Origin: Pigmentiphaga sp. H8
Lineage (GTDB): Bacteria; Pseudomonadota; Gammaproteobacteria; Burkholderiales; Burkholderiaceae_B
Direction of reading: 5' to 3'
Assembly (NCBI RefSeq): GCF_003854895.1
Contig: NZ_CP033966.1
Coordinates: forward strand, 620,001-684,000
DNA length: 64,000 bases
The notes under the pieces are model-generated. The model was not told the origin of the DNA. It did no database searches and was given only the letters and a program-made list of their open reading frames with translations. A program made the translations under genes and the position numbers. The first letter of the stretch is position 1. The number at the start of each line of letters is the position of its first letter. Shown here piece after piece: positions 53,271-62,921 of the stretch.

Positions 53271-56081
53271 TCAAGCACCCAACCCCAATATCTGCCCACC
53301 CCCATAACTGCTCTGCACCGGCTCCATCCCTCCCGCCCGGATCCGTATCGCGCAATACTTGAACTCCGGAATCTTCCCGAACGGATCCAGCGCCGCATTC
53401 GTCAGCTTGTTGATCGCCGCCTCGTAATAACAGAACGGCACGAACACCGCCCCCCGCGGCGTTCCTTCCTCCGCCCGCGCATACAACGACACTTCCCCGC
53501 GCCGCGACTCCAGCGTGATCACATCCCCCGGCCGCACCCCGATCTCTTCCAGGTCCAGCGGATGCACCAACGCCACCGGATCCGGCTCGATCGCATCCAG
53601 CACCGACGCCCGACGCGTCATGCTTCCCGTATGCCAGTGCTCCAGTTGCCGCCCGGTGATCAACACCTGCGGATACTCCTCATCCGGCCGCTCATTCGCC
53701 GGAATGATGTCGGCAGGCACGAAACGCGCGCGCCCCGTCTCTGTCGGGAACGTGCTGGTGAACACCACGGGATCGCCCGCGTCGCCCTCCACCAGGCACG
53801 GATATGTCACCGCATGCTCCGCCTGCAGGCGGTCCCACGTGATGCCGCCTATGCTCGGCATCGAATGACGCATCTCGTCGAACACCTCCGACACGTCGCG
53901 ATAGCGCCAGTCCAGCCCCATGCGCGCCGCCAGTTGCTGGATGATCCACAGGTCCTGGCGCGCGTCGCCCGGCGGATCCAGGGCCTGCCGGCCCATCTGC
54001 ACCACCCGGTCCGTATTCGTGAACGTCCCCGTCTTCTCCGGAAACGCCGAGGCCGGCAGGATGACGTCGGCCAGATAGGCGGTCTCGGTCAGGAAGATAT
54101 CCTGCACCACCAGATGGTCCAGCGCCGCCAGCGCCTCGCGCGCGTGATTGGCATCCGGATCCGACATCGCCGGATTCTCGCCCATCACATACATGCCCCG
54201 CACCGTGCCGGCCTTGATCGCGTGCATCACCTCCACCACCGTCAGCCCCGGCTGCGGATCCAGCGGCATGCCCCATAACTGTTCGAACTTGCGTCGCGCG
54301 TCCGCGTTGTCCACGCGCTGGTAGTCCGGATACATCATCGGAATCAGTCCCGCGTCCGACGCCCCCTGCACGTTGTTCTGGCCGCGCAGCGGATGCAGGC
54401 CGGTGCCCGGGCGGCCGATCTGGCCGGTCATCAGCGCCAGCGCGATCAGGCAGCGTGCGTTGTCCGTACCGTGCACGTGCTGCGAGACTCCCATGCCCCA
54501 CAGGATCATCGAGCCCTTGGATGTCGCGTACAGCCGCGCCACCTCGCGCAGCGTGTCCGCGGGTATGCCGCAGATCGGCGCCATGCTCTCGGGGCTGTAG
54601 CCTTCCACGTTCCTGCGCAGCTCGTCGTAGCCGATGGTGCGGCTGGCGATGAAGTCCTCGTCCACCAGGCCTTCATGGACGATCACGTGCATCATCGCGT
54701 TCAGCATCGCCACGTCGGTGTCCGGCTTGAACTGCAGGAAGCGGTGCGCCAGCCGCGCGAGATCCGAGCGGCGCGGATCGGCCACGATCAGCCTGGTGCC
54801 GTTCTTCACCGCGTTCTTGATCCAGCTCGCCGCCACCGGGTGGTTCACCGTCGGATTGGCGCCGATCACGATCACCACCTCGGCCTTGCCCACGTCCATC
54901 ACGGGATTGGACACCGCGCCCGAGCCTATGCCCTCCAACAGCGCAGCCACCGACGAAGCATGGCACAGCCGTGTGCAGTGATCGACGTTGTTGCTGCCGA
55001 AACCCGTGCGCACCAGCTTCTGGAACAGATAGGCTTCCTCGTTGCTGCCCTTGGCCGAACCGAAGCCGGCCAGCGCACGCTTGCCGTGCGTGTCGCGGAT
55101 CGACCGCAGCTGCTCGCCCACCCGGTCCAGCGCCTCTTCCCACGTCGCTTCGCGGAACACCTCCATGACGCGGTCCGGGTCCATGACCGCGTCGCCGCGC
55201 TTGGGCGCGTCCGGGCGGCGGATCAGCGGCCGGGTCAGGCGATGGGGATGATGGGCGTAGTCGAAGCCGTAGCGGCCCTTCACGCACAGGCGCTCGTGGT
55301 TGGCCGGGCCGTCGCGTCCCTCGACGTACAGGATGCGGTTGTCCTTGACGTGGTAGGTCAGCTGGCAGCCCACGCCGCAATAGGGGCAGACCGAATCGAC
55401 CGCCTTGTCCGGCACCTGCAGCGCCACTTCGCGCGCGGGCATCAGCGCGCCGGTGGGACAGGCCTGCACGCATTCGCCGCAGGCCACGCAGGTCGAGGCG
55501 CCCATGGCGTCGTCCATGTCGAACACGATCCTGGCATGGTCGCCGCGATGGGCCAGCCCGATCACGTCGTTGACCTGTTCGTCGCGGCAGGCGCGCAGGC
55601 AGCGCGTGCACTGGATGCAGGCGTCCAGGTTGACGGCGATGGCCGGGTGCGAGGTATCGGCGGCCACCGGGGCGCGCGGCGCGAAGCGCGGCTTGCCCAC
55701 CCCCAGCTTGCGGGCCCAGAGGTCCACTTCGTTGTTGCGCGTGTACGAGGTCTCGGGCATGTCGGCCTGCAACAGCTCGAGCACCATTTTCTGCGCGCGC
55801 ACCGCGCGTTCGCTGTCGGTGGTGACTTCCATGCCGTTGCGCGGCGTGCGGCAGCACGACGGCGCCAGCACGCGCTCGCCGGCGATCTCGACCACGCACG
55901 AGCGGCAGTTGCCAGCCGGCTCCAGTCCGTCGGCATGGCACAGGCGGGGAATCTCGATGCCCAGGCGGTCGGCGACCTGGATCAGGGTTTCGTTGTCGGC
56001 GGCGCTGACCTCCTGCCCGTTCAGGCGGAAGTTCACGGTAACGGCAGAGAGGCCGAGTTCGCGGCGATTGATGGCATTCAT
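53271..56081 (-). CDS. NAD-dependent formate dehydrogenase, molybdopterin alpha subunit
   Basis: A 936-residue FdsA/FdhF-type subunit that oxidises formate to CO2. From the N-terminus: a NuoG-like 2Fe-2S ferredoxin domain (C48, C59, C62, C76/C77), two 4Fe-4S groups (CIQCTRCLRAC at 155; CVACGECVQACP at 199), another Cys cluster CPYCGVGC at 232, then the molybdopterin domain with Cys373 (RLCHASS) as Mo ligand, not selenocysteine. ATG 56081 follows the beta subunit stop by 1 base. GTG 56099 is the other candidate. The gene end is adjacent to a gap. Confidence 0.93.
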   Translation of the reverse strand: MNAINRRELGLSAVTVNFRLNGQEVSAADNETLIQVADRLGIEIPRLCHADGLEPAGNCRSCVVEIAGERVLAPSCCRTPRNGMEVTTDSERAVRAQKMVLELLQADMPETSYTRNNEVDLWARKLGVGKPRFAPRAPVAADTSHPAIAVNLDACIQCTRCLRACRDEQVNDVIGLAHRGDHARIVFDMDDAMGASTCVACGECVQACPTGALMPAREVALQVPDKAVDSVCPYCGVGCQLTYHVKDNRILYVEGRDGPANHERLCVKGRYGFDYAHHPHRLTRPLIRRPDAPKRGDAVMDPDRVMEVFREATWEEALDRVGEQLRSIRDTHGKRALAGFGSAKGSNEEAYLFQKLVRTGFGSNNVDHCTRLCHASSVAALLEGIGSGAVSNPVMDVGKAEVVIVIGANPTVNHPVAASWIKNAVKNGTRLIVADPRRSDLARLAHRFLQFKPDTDVAMLNAMMHVIVHEGLVDEDFIASRTIGYDELRRNVEGYSPESMAPICGIPADTLREVARLYATSKGSMILWGMGVSQHVHGTDNARCLIALALMTGQIGRPGTGLHPLRGQNNVQGASDAGLIPMMYPDYQRVDNADARRKFEQLWGMPLDPQPGLTVVEVMHAIKAGTVRGMYVMGENPAMSDPDANHAREALAALDHLVVQDIFLTETAYLADVILPASAFPEKTGTFTNTDRVVQMGRQALDPPGDARQDLWIIQQLAARMGLDWRYRDVSEVFDEMRHSMPSIGGITWDRLQAEHAVTYPCLVEGDAGDPVVFTSTFPTETGRARFVPADIIPANERPDEEYPQVLITGRQLEHWHTGSMTRRASVLDAIEPDPVALVHPLDLEEIGVRPGDVITLESRRGEVSLYARAEEGTPRGAVFVPFCYYEAAINKLTNAALDPFGKIPEFKYCAIRIRAGGMEPVQSSYGGGQILGLGA

Positions 56082-56082
56082 G

Positions 56083-57819
56083 TCAATTGTCCGTGGCACG
56101 GCCAGACGGCCCGGGATGCAGTTCTTCTGAAAAGTATTTGATGACGCAGTCCACGGGATTGGGGGCGGCCTGGCCCAGTCCGCATATCGAGGCGTCGCGC
56201 ATGACGGCGGACAGTTCCTCCAGCAGCGGGATGTCCCAGTCGGGCTGGCGGATCAGCTCCAGCGCCTTGGCCGTGCCCACGCGACAGGGCGTGCACTGGC
56301 CGCAGGATTCGTCCTTGAAGAAACCCATCATGTTGCGCGCCGCGCCCACGGCGGTGTCGCGATGGGACAGGACCATGACCGCCGCCGAGCCGATGAAGCA
56401 GCCGTAGGGTTGCAGCGTGTCGAAATCCAGCGGGATGTCGTTCATCGACGCCGGCAGGATGCCGCCCGACGCGCCGCCCGGCAGGTAGGCGTAGAAATCG
56501 TGGCCATCCTGCATGCCGCCGCAGTATTCGTCGATCAGTTCCTGGATGGTGATGCCGGCCGGCGCCAGGTGGACGCCGGGCTGGCGTATGCGTCCCGACA
56601 CCGAGAACGAGCGCAGACCCTTGCGCCCGCGCCGGCCTTGCGAGGCGAACCAGGCGCCGCCGCGTTCGAGGATGTCGCGCACCCAGTGCAGCGTCTCGAA
56701 GTTGTGCTCGAGCGTGGGGCGGCCGAACAGGCCGACCTGCGCGACATAGGGCGGACGCAGCCTGGGCATGCCCCGCTTGCCCTCGATGGACTCGATCATG
56801 GCCGATTCCTCGCCGCAGATGTAGGCGCCGGCGCCCCGCCGCAATTCGATGCGGGGCAGGCCGGGAACGGGCGGATCATTGCGCAGGCGGTCCAGCTCCG
56901 CTTGCAGGATGGCGCGGCAGCCGTGGTATTCGTCGCGCAGGTAGATGTAGACGGCCTGCGCCTCGACGGCCCAGGCCGCGATCAGCAGCCCTTCCAGGTG
57001 GCGATGCGGATCGCGTTCCAGATAGTAGCGGTCCTTGAAGGTGCCGGGCTCGCCCTCGTCCACGTTGACCGCCATCAGGCGCGGCGCGGGTTCCGCGCGC
57101 ACCGCGCGCCACTTGCGGCCGGCCGGGAAGCCGGCGCCACCCAGGCCGCGCAGGCCCGAGTCCTCCATGGCCTTGAGCACGGACTCCACGTCGCGCTGGC
57201 CGGAGGCGCATTCGCGCAGCACGCGATAGCCGCCCTGCGCGACATAGCCGGCGTAGTCGATGTAGTCGCCGGGCAGGTCGCGGGTGTCGCCGCTGGCAAC
57301 GGCCGCCTGTACCGCTTCGGGCGTCGCACGGGAAACAGGGCGCTGGCCGACCATCGCCACGGGGGCCTGTTCGCAGCGCCCCAGGCACGGCGCCGGCACG
57401 ACCCGCACGCCGGTGCCCAGCAGTTGCGGCAGGCGTTCCAGCAGCGGCCCGGCGCCCGCCAGTTCACAGGACAGGCTGCCGCACACCCGCACGGTCAGAG
57501 GCGCAGTGCCCGATTCGGCCTGGCCGTCGTCGCGCACCACGTCGAAGTGGTGGTAGAAGGAGGCCACCTCATAGACCTCGGCCTGCGCCATGCGCAGTTC
57601 CTGGGCCAGCGCCGCCAGGTGGCGGGTACCCAGCTGGCCGTAGCGGTCGTTCACGCGATGCAGGTGTTCGATCAGCAGGTCGCGCCGGCGCGGCGCGTCC
57701 CCCAGTAGTGCGCGCACCTCGGCCAGCGCGGCGGGATCGACGCGCCGGCCCTTGGGTTGCTGGCGCCTGCGTTCGCGCGTGGGCGCCGCCGCGACGATGG
57801 GGATGACTTTCTGGTCCAT
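56083..57819 (-). CDS. NAD-dependent formate dehydrogenase beta subunit, fused NuoE-NuoF type
   Basis: A 578-residue fusion. The NuoE-like half carries a 2Fe-2S thioredoxin-like domain with C113, C118, C145 and C149. The NuoF-like half has the NADH/FMN loop (GLGGAGFPAGRKW), AGAYICGEESAMIESIEG, and 4Fe-4S cysteines in SCGQCTPCRVG near 506. It passes electrons from formate to NAD+. Many FDHs encode these halves as separate FdsG and FdsB genes. It is the first gene of the operon, divergent from the regulator at 57947. Confidence 0.93.
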   Translation of the reverse strand: MDQKVIPIVAAAPTRERRRQQPKGRRVDPAALAEVRALLGDAPRRRDLLIEHLHRVNDRYGQLGTRHLAALAQELRMAQAEVYEVASFYHHFDVVRDDGQAESGTAPLTVRVCGSLSCELAGAGPLLERLPQLLGTGVRVVPAPCLGRCEQAPVAMVGQRPVSRATPEAVQAAVASGDTRDLPGDYIDYAGYVAQGGYRVLRECASGQRDVESVLKAMEDSGLRGLGGAGFPAGRKWRAVRAEPAPRLMAVNVDEGEPGTFKDRYYLERDPHRHLEGLLIAAWAVEAQAVYIYLRDEYHGCRAILQAELDRLRNDPPVPGLPRIELRRGAGAYICGEESAMIESIEGKRGMPRLRPPYVAQVGLFGRPTLEHNFETLHWVRDILERGGAWFASQGRRGRKGLRSFSVSGRIRQPGVHLAPAGITIQELIDEYCGGMQDGHDFYAYLPGGASGGILPASMNDIPLDFDTLQPYGCFIGSAAVMVLSHRDTAVGAARNMMGFFKDESCGQCTPCRVGTAKALELIRQPDWDIPLLEELSAVMRDASICGLGQAAPNPVDCVIKYFSEELHPGPSGRATDN

Positions 57820-57862
57820 GGGGTTCCATGCCGTGCGTCGCGGTGGGCGGAAACGGCTAATA

Positions 57863-57952
57863 TATGAAATTCAGAACATATGTCTCGCTATGCAACCCAC
57901 TCTAACAAAGAAACTTCCCGCGAAAAATATGTTCAGGATTACATAAATGTTC
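57863..57952. promoter_or_regulatory. Candidate operator half-sites in the formate dehydrogenase divergent region
   Basis: GAACATAT (57874-57881) and ATATGTTC (57927-57934) form an exact inverted pair 45 bases apart, and AAATGTTC overlaps the regulator start codon (57945-57952). ATATG-N10-CATAT at 57863-57881 is a further dyad. The repeated ATGTTC core suggests binding by the adjacent regulator. Evidence is sequence symmetry only. Confidence 0.45.
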
Positions 57953-59047
57953 AAGATCGCGATCCAACCCGGCTGGCACATCCAGGGGACGGGGGCCGAG
58001 TCCTCATCCGCGGTGGATACGTCCCTGCTGCTGCGCCTGCTGGCCAGCATCCGCGAGTCGGGCTCGATCGCGGCGGCGGGGCGCCTGGAAGGGCTGTCCT
58101 ACCGTCACGTATGGGGCCTGCTGCGCAGCGCCGAGCAGTTGTTCGGCACGCCGCTGCTGGAGAAGCGGCCGGGGAAGGGCACGCGGCTCAGCCACCTGGG
58201 CACGGTCCTGCTGCTGGCCGAGGACCGCATCCGTGCCCGCCTGTCGCCCACGCTGGACAGCCTGGCCTCGGAGCTCGAGGCCGAGATCCGCAAGGCGGTG
58301 GCGCCCGAGCGCTCGCCGCTGCGACTGTACGCCAGCCACGGTTTCGCCGTGGCGGCGCTGGTGGACTGGATCAACACCGCGCAGATGCCGGTGGAGCTGC
58401 GCTACCGCAACAGCACCGAGGCGGTGGCCGCGCTGGCCCGCGGCGAATGCGACCTGGCCGGTTTCCACGTGCCCATCGGGCCGTTCGAGCAGGACGCGGT
58501 GCGCCAGTACCTGCAATGGCTGGATCCGCGCAAGCACGTGCTGGTCCAGCTCGCGCTGCGGGTGCAGGGGCTGTGCGTGGCGCCGGGCAATCCCAAGCGC
58601 ATCCGGGCGCTGGGCGACCTCGCGCGGCCGGGCGTGCGCTTCGTCAACCGGCAGGCGGGGTCGGGCACGCGCATGTTGCTGGAGCTGATGCTGGCGCGCG
58701 ACCAGGTGCCGCAGCAAGCCATCAACGGCTTCGACAGCACCGAGTTCACGCACGCGGCCGTGGCCGCCTACATCGCCAGCGGCATGGCCGACGTCGGTTT
58801 CGGCATCGAGACCGCGGCCCGGCGCTTCGGGCTGGATTTCGTGCCGCTGGTGACCGAGCGCTACTTCTTCGCGGTGGAGCAGTCGGCGCTGGACGCCCGG
58901 CGGCTGGACGATGTCCTGGCCATTCTGAAGGCGCCGGGCTTCATACGGCGCCTGGAAGCGCTGCCGGGCTATGAGCCGGTGGCGACCGGCGAAGTGCTGA
59001 CGCTGGCGCGCGCCTTCGGCGGTCGTCCAGGCGCTCAGCCCTCCTGA
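57947..59047 (+). CDS. ModE/LysR-like helix-turn-helix regulator with PBP-like domain
   Basis: A 366-residue regulator. Its N-terminus (about 25-90: ESGSIAAAGRLEGLSYRHVWGLL) is a ModE/LysR-type winged helix, followed by a periplasmic-binding-protein-like domain of the molybdate/tungstate family (NRQAGSGTRMLLELML, AYIASGMADVGFGIET). Being divergent from a molybdenum-dependent formate dehydrogenase, it probably couples that operon to molybdate or formate. The name FdsR would be reasonable but I leave it unassigned. It overlaps the next gene's end by 13 bases, convergent. Confidence 0.85.
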   Translation: MFKIAIQPGWHIQGTGAESSSAVDTSLLLRLLASIRESGSIAAAGRLEGLSYRHVWGLLRSAEQLFGTPLLEKRPGKGTRLSHLGTVLLLAEDRIRARLSPTLDSLASELEAEIRKAVAPERSPLRLYASHGFAVAALVDWINTAQMPVELRYRNSTEAVAALARGECDLAGFHVPIGPFEQDAVRQYLQWLDPRKHVLVQLALRVQGLCVAPGNPKRIRALGDLARPGVRFVNRQAGSGTRMLLELMLARDQVPQQAINGFDSTEFTHAAVAAYIASGMADVGFGIETAARRFGLDFVPLVTERYFFAVEQSALDARRLDDVLAILKAPGFIRRLEALPGYEPVATGEVLTLARAFGGRPGAQPS

Positions 59048-60312
59048 GCCTTCGCCGCGGTCTTGCGCGCGCGGGGACGCGCGGGCGTCTTGCGGGCGGT
59101 CTTGCGTGCAGCCTTCTTGGCCGGCGCGGCGGCCGTGGCGTCGGCCGTACCGGCAGCATCGGGGCCGGCGCTGGCGGTTTCAACGGCGGGCAGCTGGACC
59201 GGCTCGGGCGGCGCCGCGACCGGCGCGGGCTGGGCCTCGGGTTCGGACCGTGCGGCCGGTTCGGCGGCAAACAGCGGCAGGGCGGCGGATTCCTGCCGCG
59301 CCGTTTCCCCGGCCGCCTCGGCCTCGGGCCGTCCGCGGCGGGAAGCGCTCTTGCCGGCGCCGCGGGTGTTGCGCCGCTTGTCCGCCCGGGGGGCCGGTGT
59401 CTCGGCTGCGGGCGCCTCGGCGGGTTCGACGGCGGGAGCCGGGGCGGGCACTGCCGCCGGCCTGGGCGCCGCCGGCTCGACCGGCGCGGCTTCGCCGTTG
59501 GCGCGATACACATAGGCGCCGGACTTGTCGTCGCGGCCGAACTCCAGCAGCCCGCGTGACTGGGCCGCTTCCAGCAGGTTGCCGAAGGCGCGGAAGCCGT
59601 AATAGGACTCGTTGAAGTCGGGCCGCCGCCGCTTGATGGCCTCTTTCAGCACCGAGGCCCAGATCTTGCCGGTGTCGCCGCGCTCGGCCAGCAGCGCGTC
59701 GAAGGTCTCGACCGCCAGCGCGATGCCTTTCTCGCGCCGGGCTTCCAGTTCGTCCTTGCGCGACTTGTCTTCGTCGTGCGGACGGCGGCTGGCCGGCTGC
59801 GTGCCGCGCGGCTCGCGCCGGGCGGCCTGGTGCGTCTCGCGGACCAGGTCGTCGTAGAAGATGAATTCGTCGCAATTGGCGATCAGCAGGTCCGAGGTGG
59901 ACTGCTTGACGCCCAGGCCGATGACCTGCTTGGCGTTCTCGCGCAGCTTGGAGACCAGCGGCGAGAAGTCGGAGTCGCCGCTGATGATCACGAAGGTGTT
60001 GACGTGCGACTTGGTGTAACAGAGGTCCAGCGCGTCGACCACCATGCGGATGTCGGCCGAGTTCTTGCCGGACTGGCGCACGTGCGGAATGTCGATCAGC
60101 TCGAAGTTGGCCTCGTGCATGGTGGCCTTGAAGCCCTTGTAGCGGTCCCAGTCGCAATAGGCCTTCTTGACCACGATGCTGCCCTTGAGCAGCAGGCGTT
60201 CGAGCACCAGCTTGATGTCGAAGCGCTCGTACTTGGCGTCGCGCACGCCCAGGGCCACGTTCTCGAAGTCGCAGAACAGCGCCATGCTGACGTTTTCCGG
60301 GGGATGGTTCAT
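59035..60312 (-). CDS. NYN-domain protein with OST-HTH/LOTUS domain and H1-like tail
   Basis: A 425-residue protein of three parts. Residues 1-165 are a NYN (PIN-like) nuclease domain with the acidic pattern CDFENV, NSADIRMVVDALD and SGDSDFSPLV. Residues about 205-275 form an OST-HTH/LOTUS RNA-binding domain (GKIWASVLKEAIKRRRP, FGNLLEAAQ). The last 150 residues are low-complexity, Ala/Pro-rich, ending in a Lys/Arg/Ala tail (AKKAARKTARKTPARPRARK) like histone H1 or Bordetella BpH1. The function is probably RNA binding or cleavage. Confidence 0.85.
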   Translation of the reverse strand: MNHPPENVSMALFCDFENVALGVRDAKYERFDIKLVLERLLLKGSIVVKKAYCDWDRYKGFKATMHEANFELIDIPHVRQSGKNSADIRMVVDALDLCYTKSHVNTFVIISGDSDFSPLVSKLRENAKQVIGLGVKQSTSDLLIANCDEFIFYDDLVRETHQAARREPRGTQPASRRPHDEDKSRKDELEARREKGIALAVETFDALLAERGDTGKIWASVLKEAIKRRRPDFNESYYGFRAFGNLLEAAQSRGLLEFGRDDKSGAYVYRANGEAAPVEPAAPRPAAVPAPAPAVEPAEAPAAETPAPRADKRRNTRGAGKSASRRGRPEAEAAGETARQESAALPLFAAEPAARSEPEAQPAPVAAPPEPVQLPAVETASAGPDAAGTADATAAAPAKKAARKTARKTPARPRARKTAAKAQEG

Positions 60313-60415
60313 GGGGGAATGCTCCGGTCGTGCGGCGGCGGGCGGATTGCCGGCCGCGAAAACAGGATGATAACGGGTCGGCCCGTCGGGAAATGCCCCT
60401 GCTGGCGGAACAGGC

Positions 60416-60445
60416 TTGAGGACGCGTCCGGACCTATCCTATACA
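60416..60445 (+). promoter_or_regulatory. Likely sigma-70 promoter of the ABC-2 exporter
   Basis: TTGAGG and TATACA are 18 bases apart in the 198-base gap after the divergent NYN gene. The first gene of the exporter begins 65 bases downstream. The match is moderate and unsupported by other data. Confidence 0.45.
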
Positions 60446-60510
60446 CTCGACTTCCGCCGCCGGGACCGTGCCGTTCCCCTCCCATTCCCCCGCGGCGCGC
60501 TCATCACGCC

Positions 60511-61472
<962 letters not shown>

Positions 61473-61476
<4 letters not shown>

Positions 61477-62237
61477 TCAATTTCTACGCGATCCGGGCGA
61501 TCTACCGGTTCGAGATGGCGCGCACCTTCCGCACGCTGACCCAGAGCATCGCCTCGCCGGTACTGTCCACCTCGCTCTACTTCATCGTGTTCGGCACCGC
61601 CATCGGTTCGCGCATGGGCGAGATCGGCGGCGTCAGCTACGGGGCCTTCATCATTCCCGGCCTGATCATGATGTCGCTGCTGAACGAGAGCATTTCCAAT
61701 GCGTCGTTCGGGATCTACCTGCCCAAGTGGACGGGCACCATCTACGAGCTTCTGTCGGCGCCGGTGTCGCCCGTCGAGGCCGTGGTCGGCTACGTCGGGG
61801 CGGCGGCCACCAAGTCGATGATGCTGGGCTTGCTGATATTGGTCACGGCGCGGCTCTTCGTGCCGTATCACATCGAGCATCCGGTCTGGATGGTGGGCTT
61901 CCTGGTGTTGACCGCCGTCACCTTCAGCCTGTTCGGCTTCATCATCGGCCTGTGGGCCGACGACTTCCAGAAGCTGCAGATCATCCCGCTCATGGTCGTC
62001 ACGCCGCTGACCTTCCTGGGCGGCGCGTTCTACTCCATCAGCATGCTGCCGCCGATCTGGCAGAAGATCACGCTGGCCAACCCCGTGGTCTACCTCATCA
62101 GCGGATTCCGCTGGAGCTTCTATGGCCAGTCCGACGTCAACGTCGTGGTCAGCCTGGGCATGACGCTGGTGTTCCTGCTGGTGTGCCTGGGCATCGTGGC
62201 CTGGATCTTCCGCACCGGCTACAAGATGAAGACCTGA
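61473..62237 (+). CDS. ABC-2-type exporter permease
   Basis: A 254-residue six-helix permease of the YadH/ABC-2 type. The IPLMVVTPLTFLGGAFYSI loop and the SGFRWSFYG segment near the end are family marks. Its ATG overlaps the ATPase stop. Together they form a complete exporter. It converges on marR, with a hairpin between them. Confidence 0.92.
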
Positions 62238-62252
62238 TGGGCCGCGAGCGAT

Positions 62253-62289
62253 GCACCGAAATACTATGAATCAATAGTATTTTCGGTGC
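62253..62289. terminator. Hairpin between the exporter and marR, with an operator-like core
   Basis: GCACCGAAATACTAT pairs with ATAGTATTTTCGGTGC around a 6-base loop, with one bulge. It stands between convergent genes and overlaps the marR stop, so it could terminate both. Its inner part is TACTAT-N6-ATAGTA, which recurs at 62865-62882. T-runs are short, so terminator strength is uncertain. Confidence 0.65.
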
Positions 62290-62788
62290 CTTCGTTCTTG
62301 ATGTCCGCCGACGATTCGACCGCACGCAGGTTCTGCCTGACCCGCATCAGGTAGCTGCACAACTGCGCCACCTCGAAGTGCTCGAATCCTTCCACCATCC
62401 GGGCTGTCAACTCGTCCGCCTTGGGCATCAGTTCGTGTCCCAGCGCGCGGCCGCGCTCGGTCAGGTAGATGTTGATCTTGCGCCGGTCGTCGGCGTTGCG
62501 CACGCGCCGGATCAGGCCGCGGCTCTCCAGCTTGTTCAAGGCCGAGCCCGCCGCGGCTTCCATGATGCCTACCCGCCGACCCACCTCGCGTTGCGTCAGT
62601 CCGTCCTCTTCCCAGATCGTGCGCAGGAATATCCAGGTTCCCGCGGGAACGTCCAGCCGGGCGACCTGCGCCTGCAGCGCGCGGTTGAGCACGCGGTAGG
62701 TGGCGCTGAGCTGGTAGCCGACGCTGTCTTCGGATGACTGGGTGGCGATTTTCCCGGGGGAGGGCTTGCTGCTCGTTGATTTGTTCAT
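62264..62788 (-). CDS. MarR-family transcriptional regulator
   Basis: A 174-residue winged-helix MarR regulator, with the recognition region EDGLTQREVGRRVGIMEAAAGSALNKLE and the wing RNADDRRKINIYLTERG. Members usually repress a neighbouring catabolic or efflux gene until an aromatic ligand binds. It is divergent from the Rieske oxygenase gene, with a symmetrical dyad between. The extended N-terminus (MNKSTSSKPSPGKI) is unstructured. Confidence 0.92.
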   Translation of the reverse strand: MNKSTSSKPSPGKIATQSSEDSVGYQLSATYRVLNRALQAQVARLDVPAGTWIFLRTIWEEDGLTQREVGRRVGIMEAAAGSALNKLESRGLIRRVRNADDRRKINIYLTERGRALGHELMPKADELTARMVEGFEHFEVAQLCSYLMRVRQNLRAVESSADIKNEGTENTIDS

Positions 62789-62864
62789 GGCTGGACGTTG
62801 GGGGAAATACTAGTGCGGGGCGAACGAAATAAGCATTGTGGATTCTTTGCGCCAAATTTACCAT

Positions 62865-62882
62865 TACTATGAAAGCATAGTA
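62865..62882. promoter_or_regulatory. Candidate MarR operator TACTAT-N6-ATAGTA
   Basis: The dyad lies in the marR/Rieske divergent gap, 39 bases before the oxygenase ATG and 76 bases before the marR ATG. The spacer is 6 bases. The same format and spacing occurs at 62262-62279. A half-like ACTAGT stands at 62809. MarR proteins bind dyads of this size. Confidence 0.6.
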
Positions 62883-62921
62883 TTTAAGGTAACGAATCCG
62901 ACGTTTTCGAGGAACTCCATC

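Noticed and set aside
53271..54400. Apparent change of base and codon use in the 3' part of the formate dehydrogenase gene
   Set aside because: The text looks less G-rich there, but I could not count it, and the frame and motifs are continuous, so no recombination is claimed.
53271..56081. Selenocysteine in the formate dehydrogenase
   Set aside because: The position is an ordinary Cys codon (RLCHASS) and there is no in-frame stop.
57820..57946. Molybdenum-cofactor riboswitch or ModE box ahead of formate dehydrogenase
   Set aside because: No aptamer core and no TATAACG-type inverted repeat of the classical ModE site; only the ATGTTC sites are seen.
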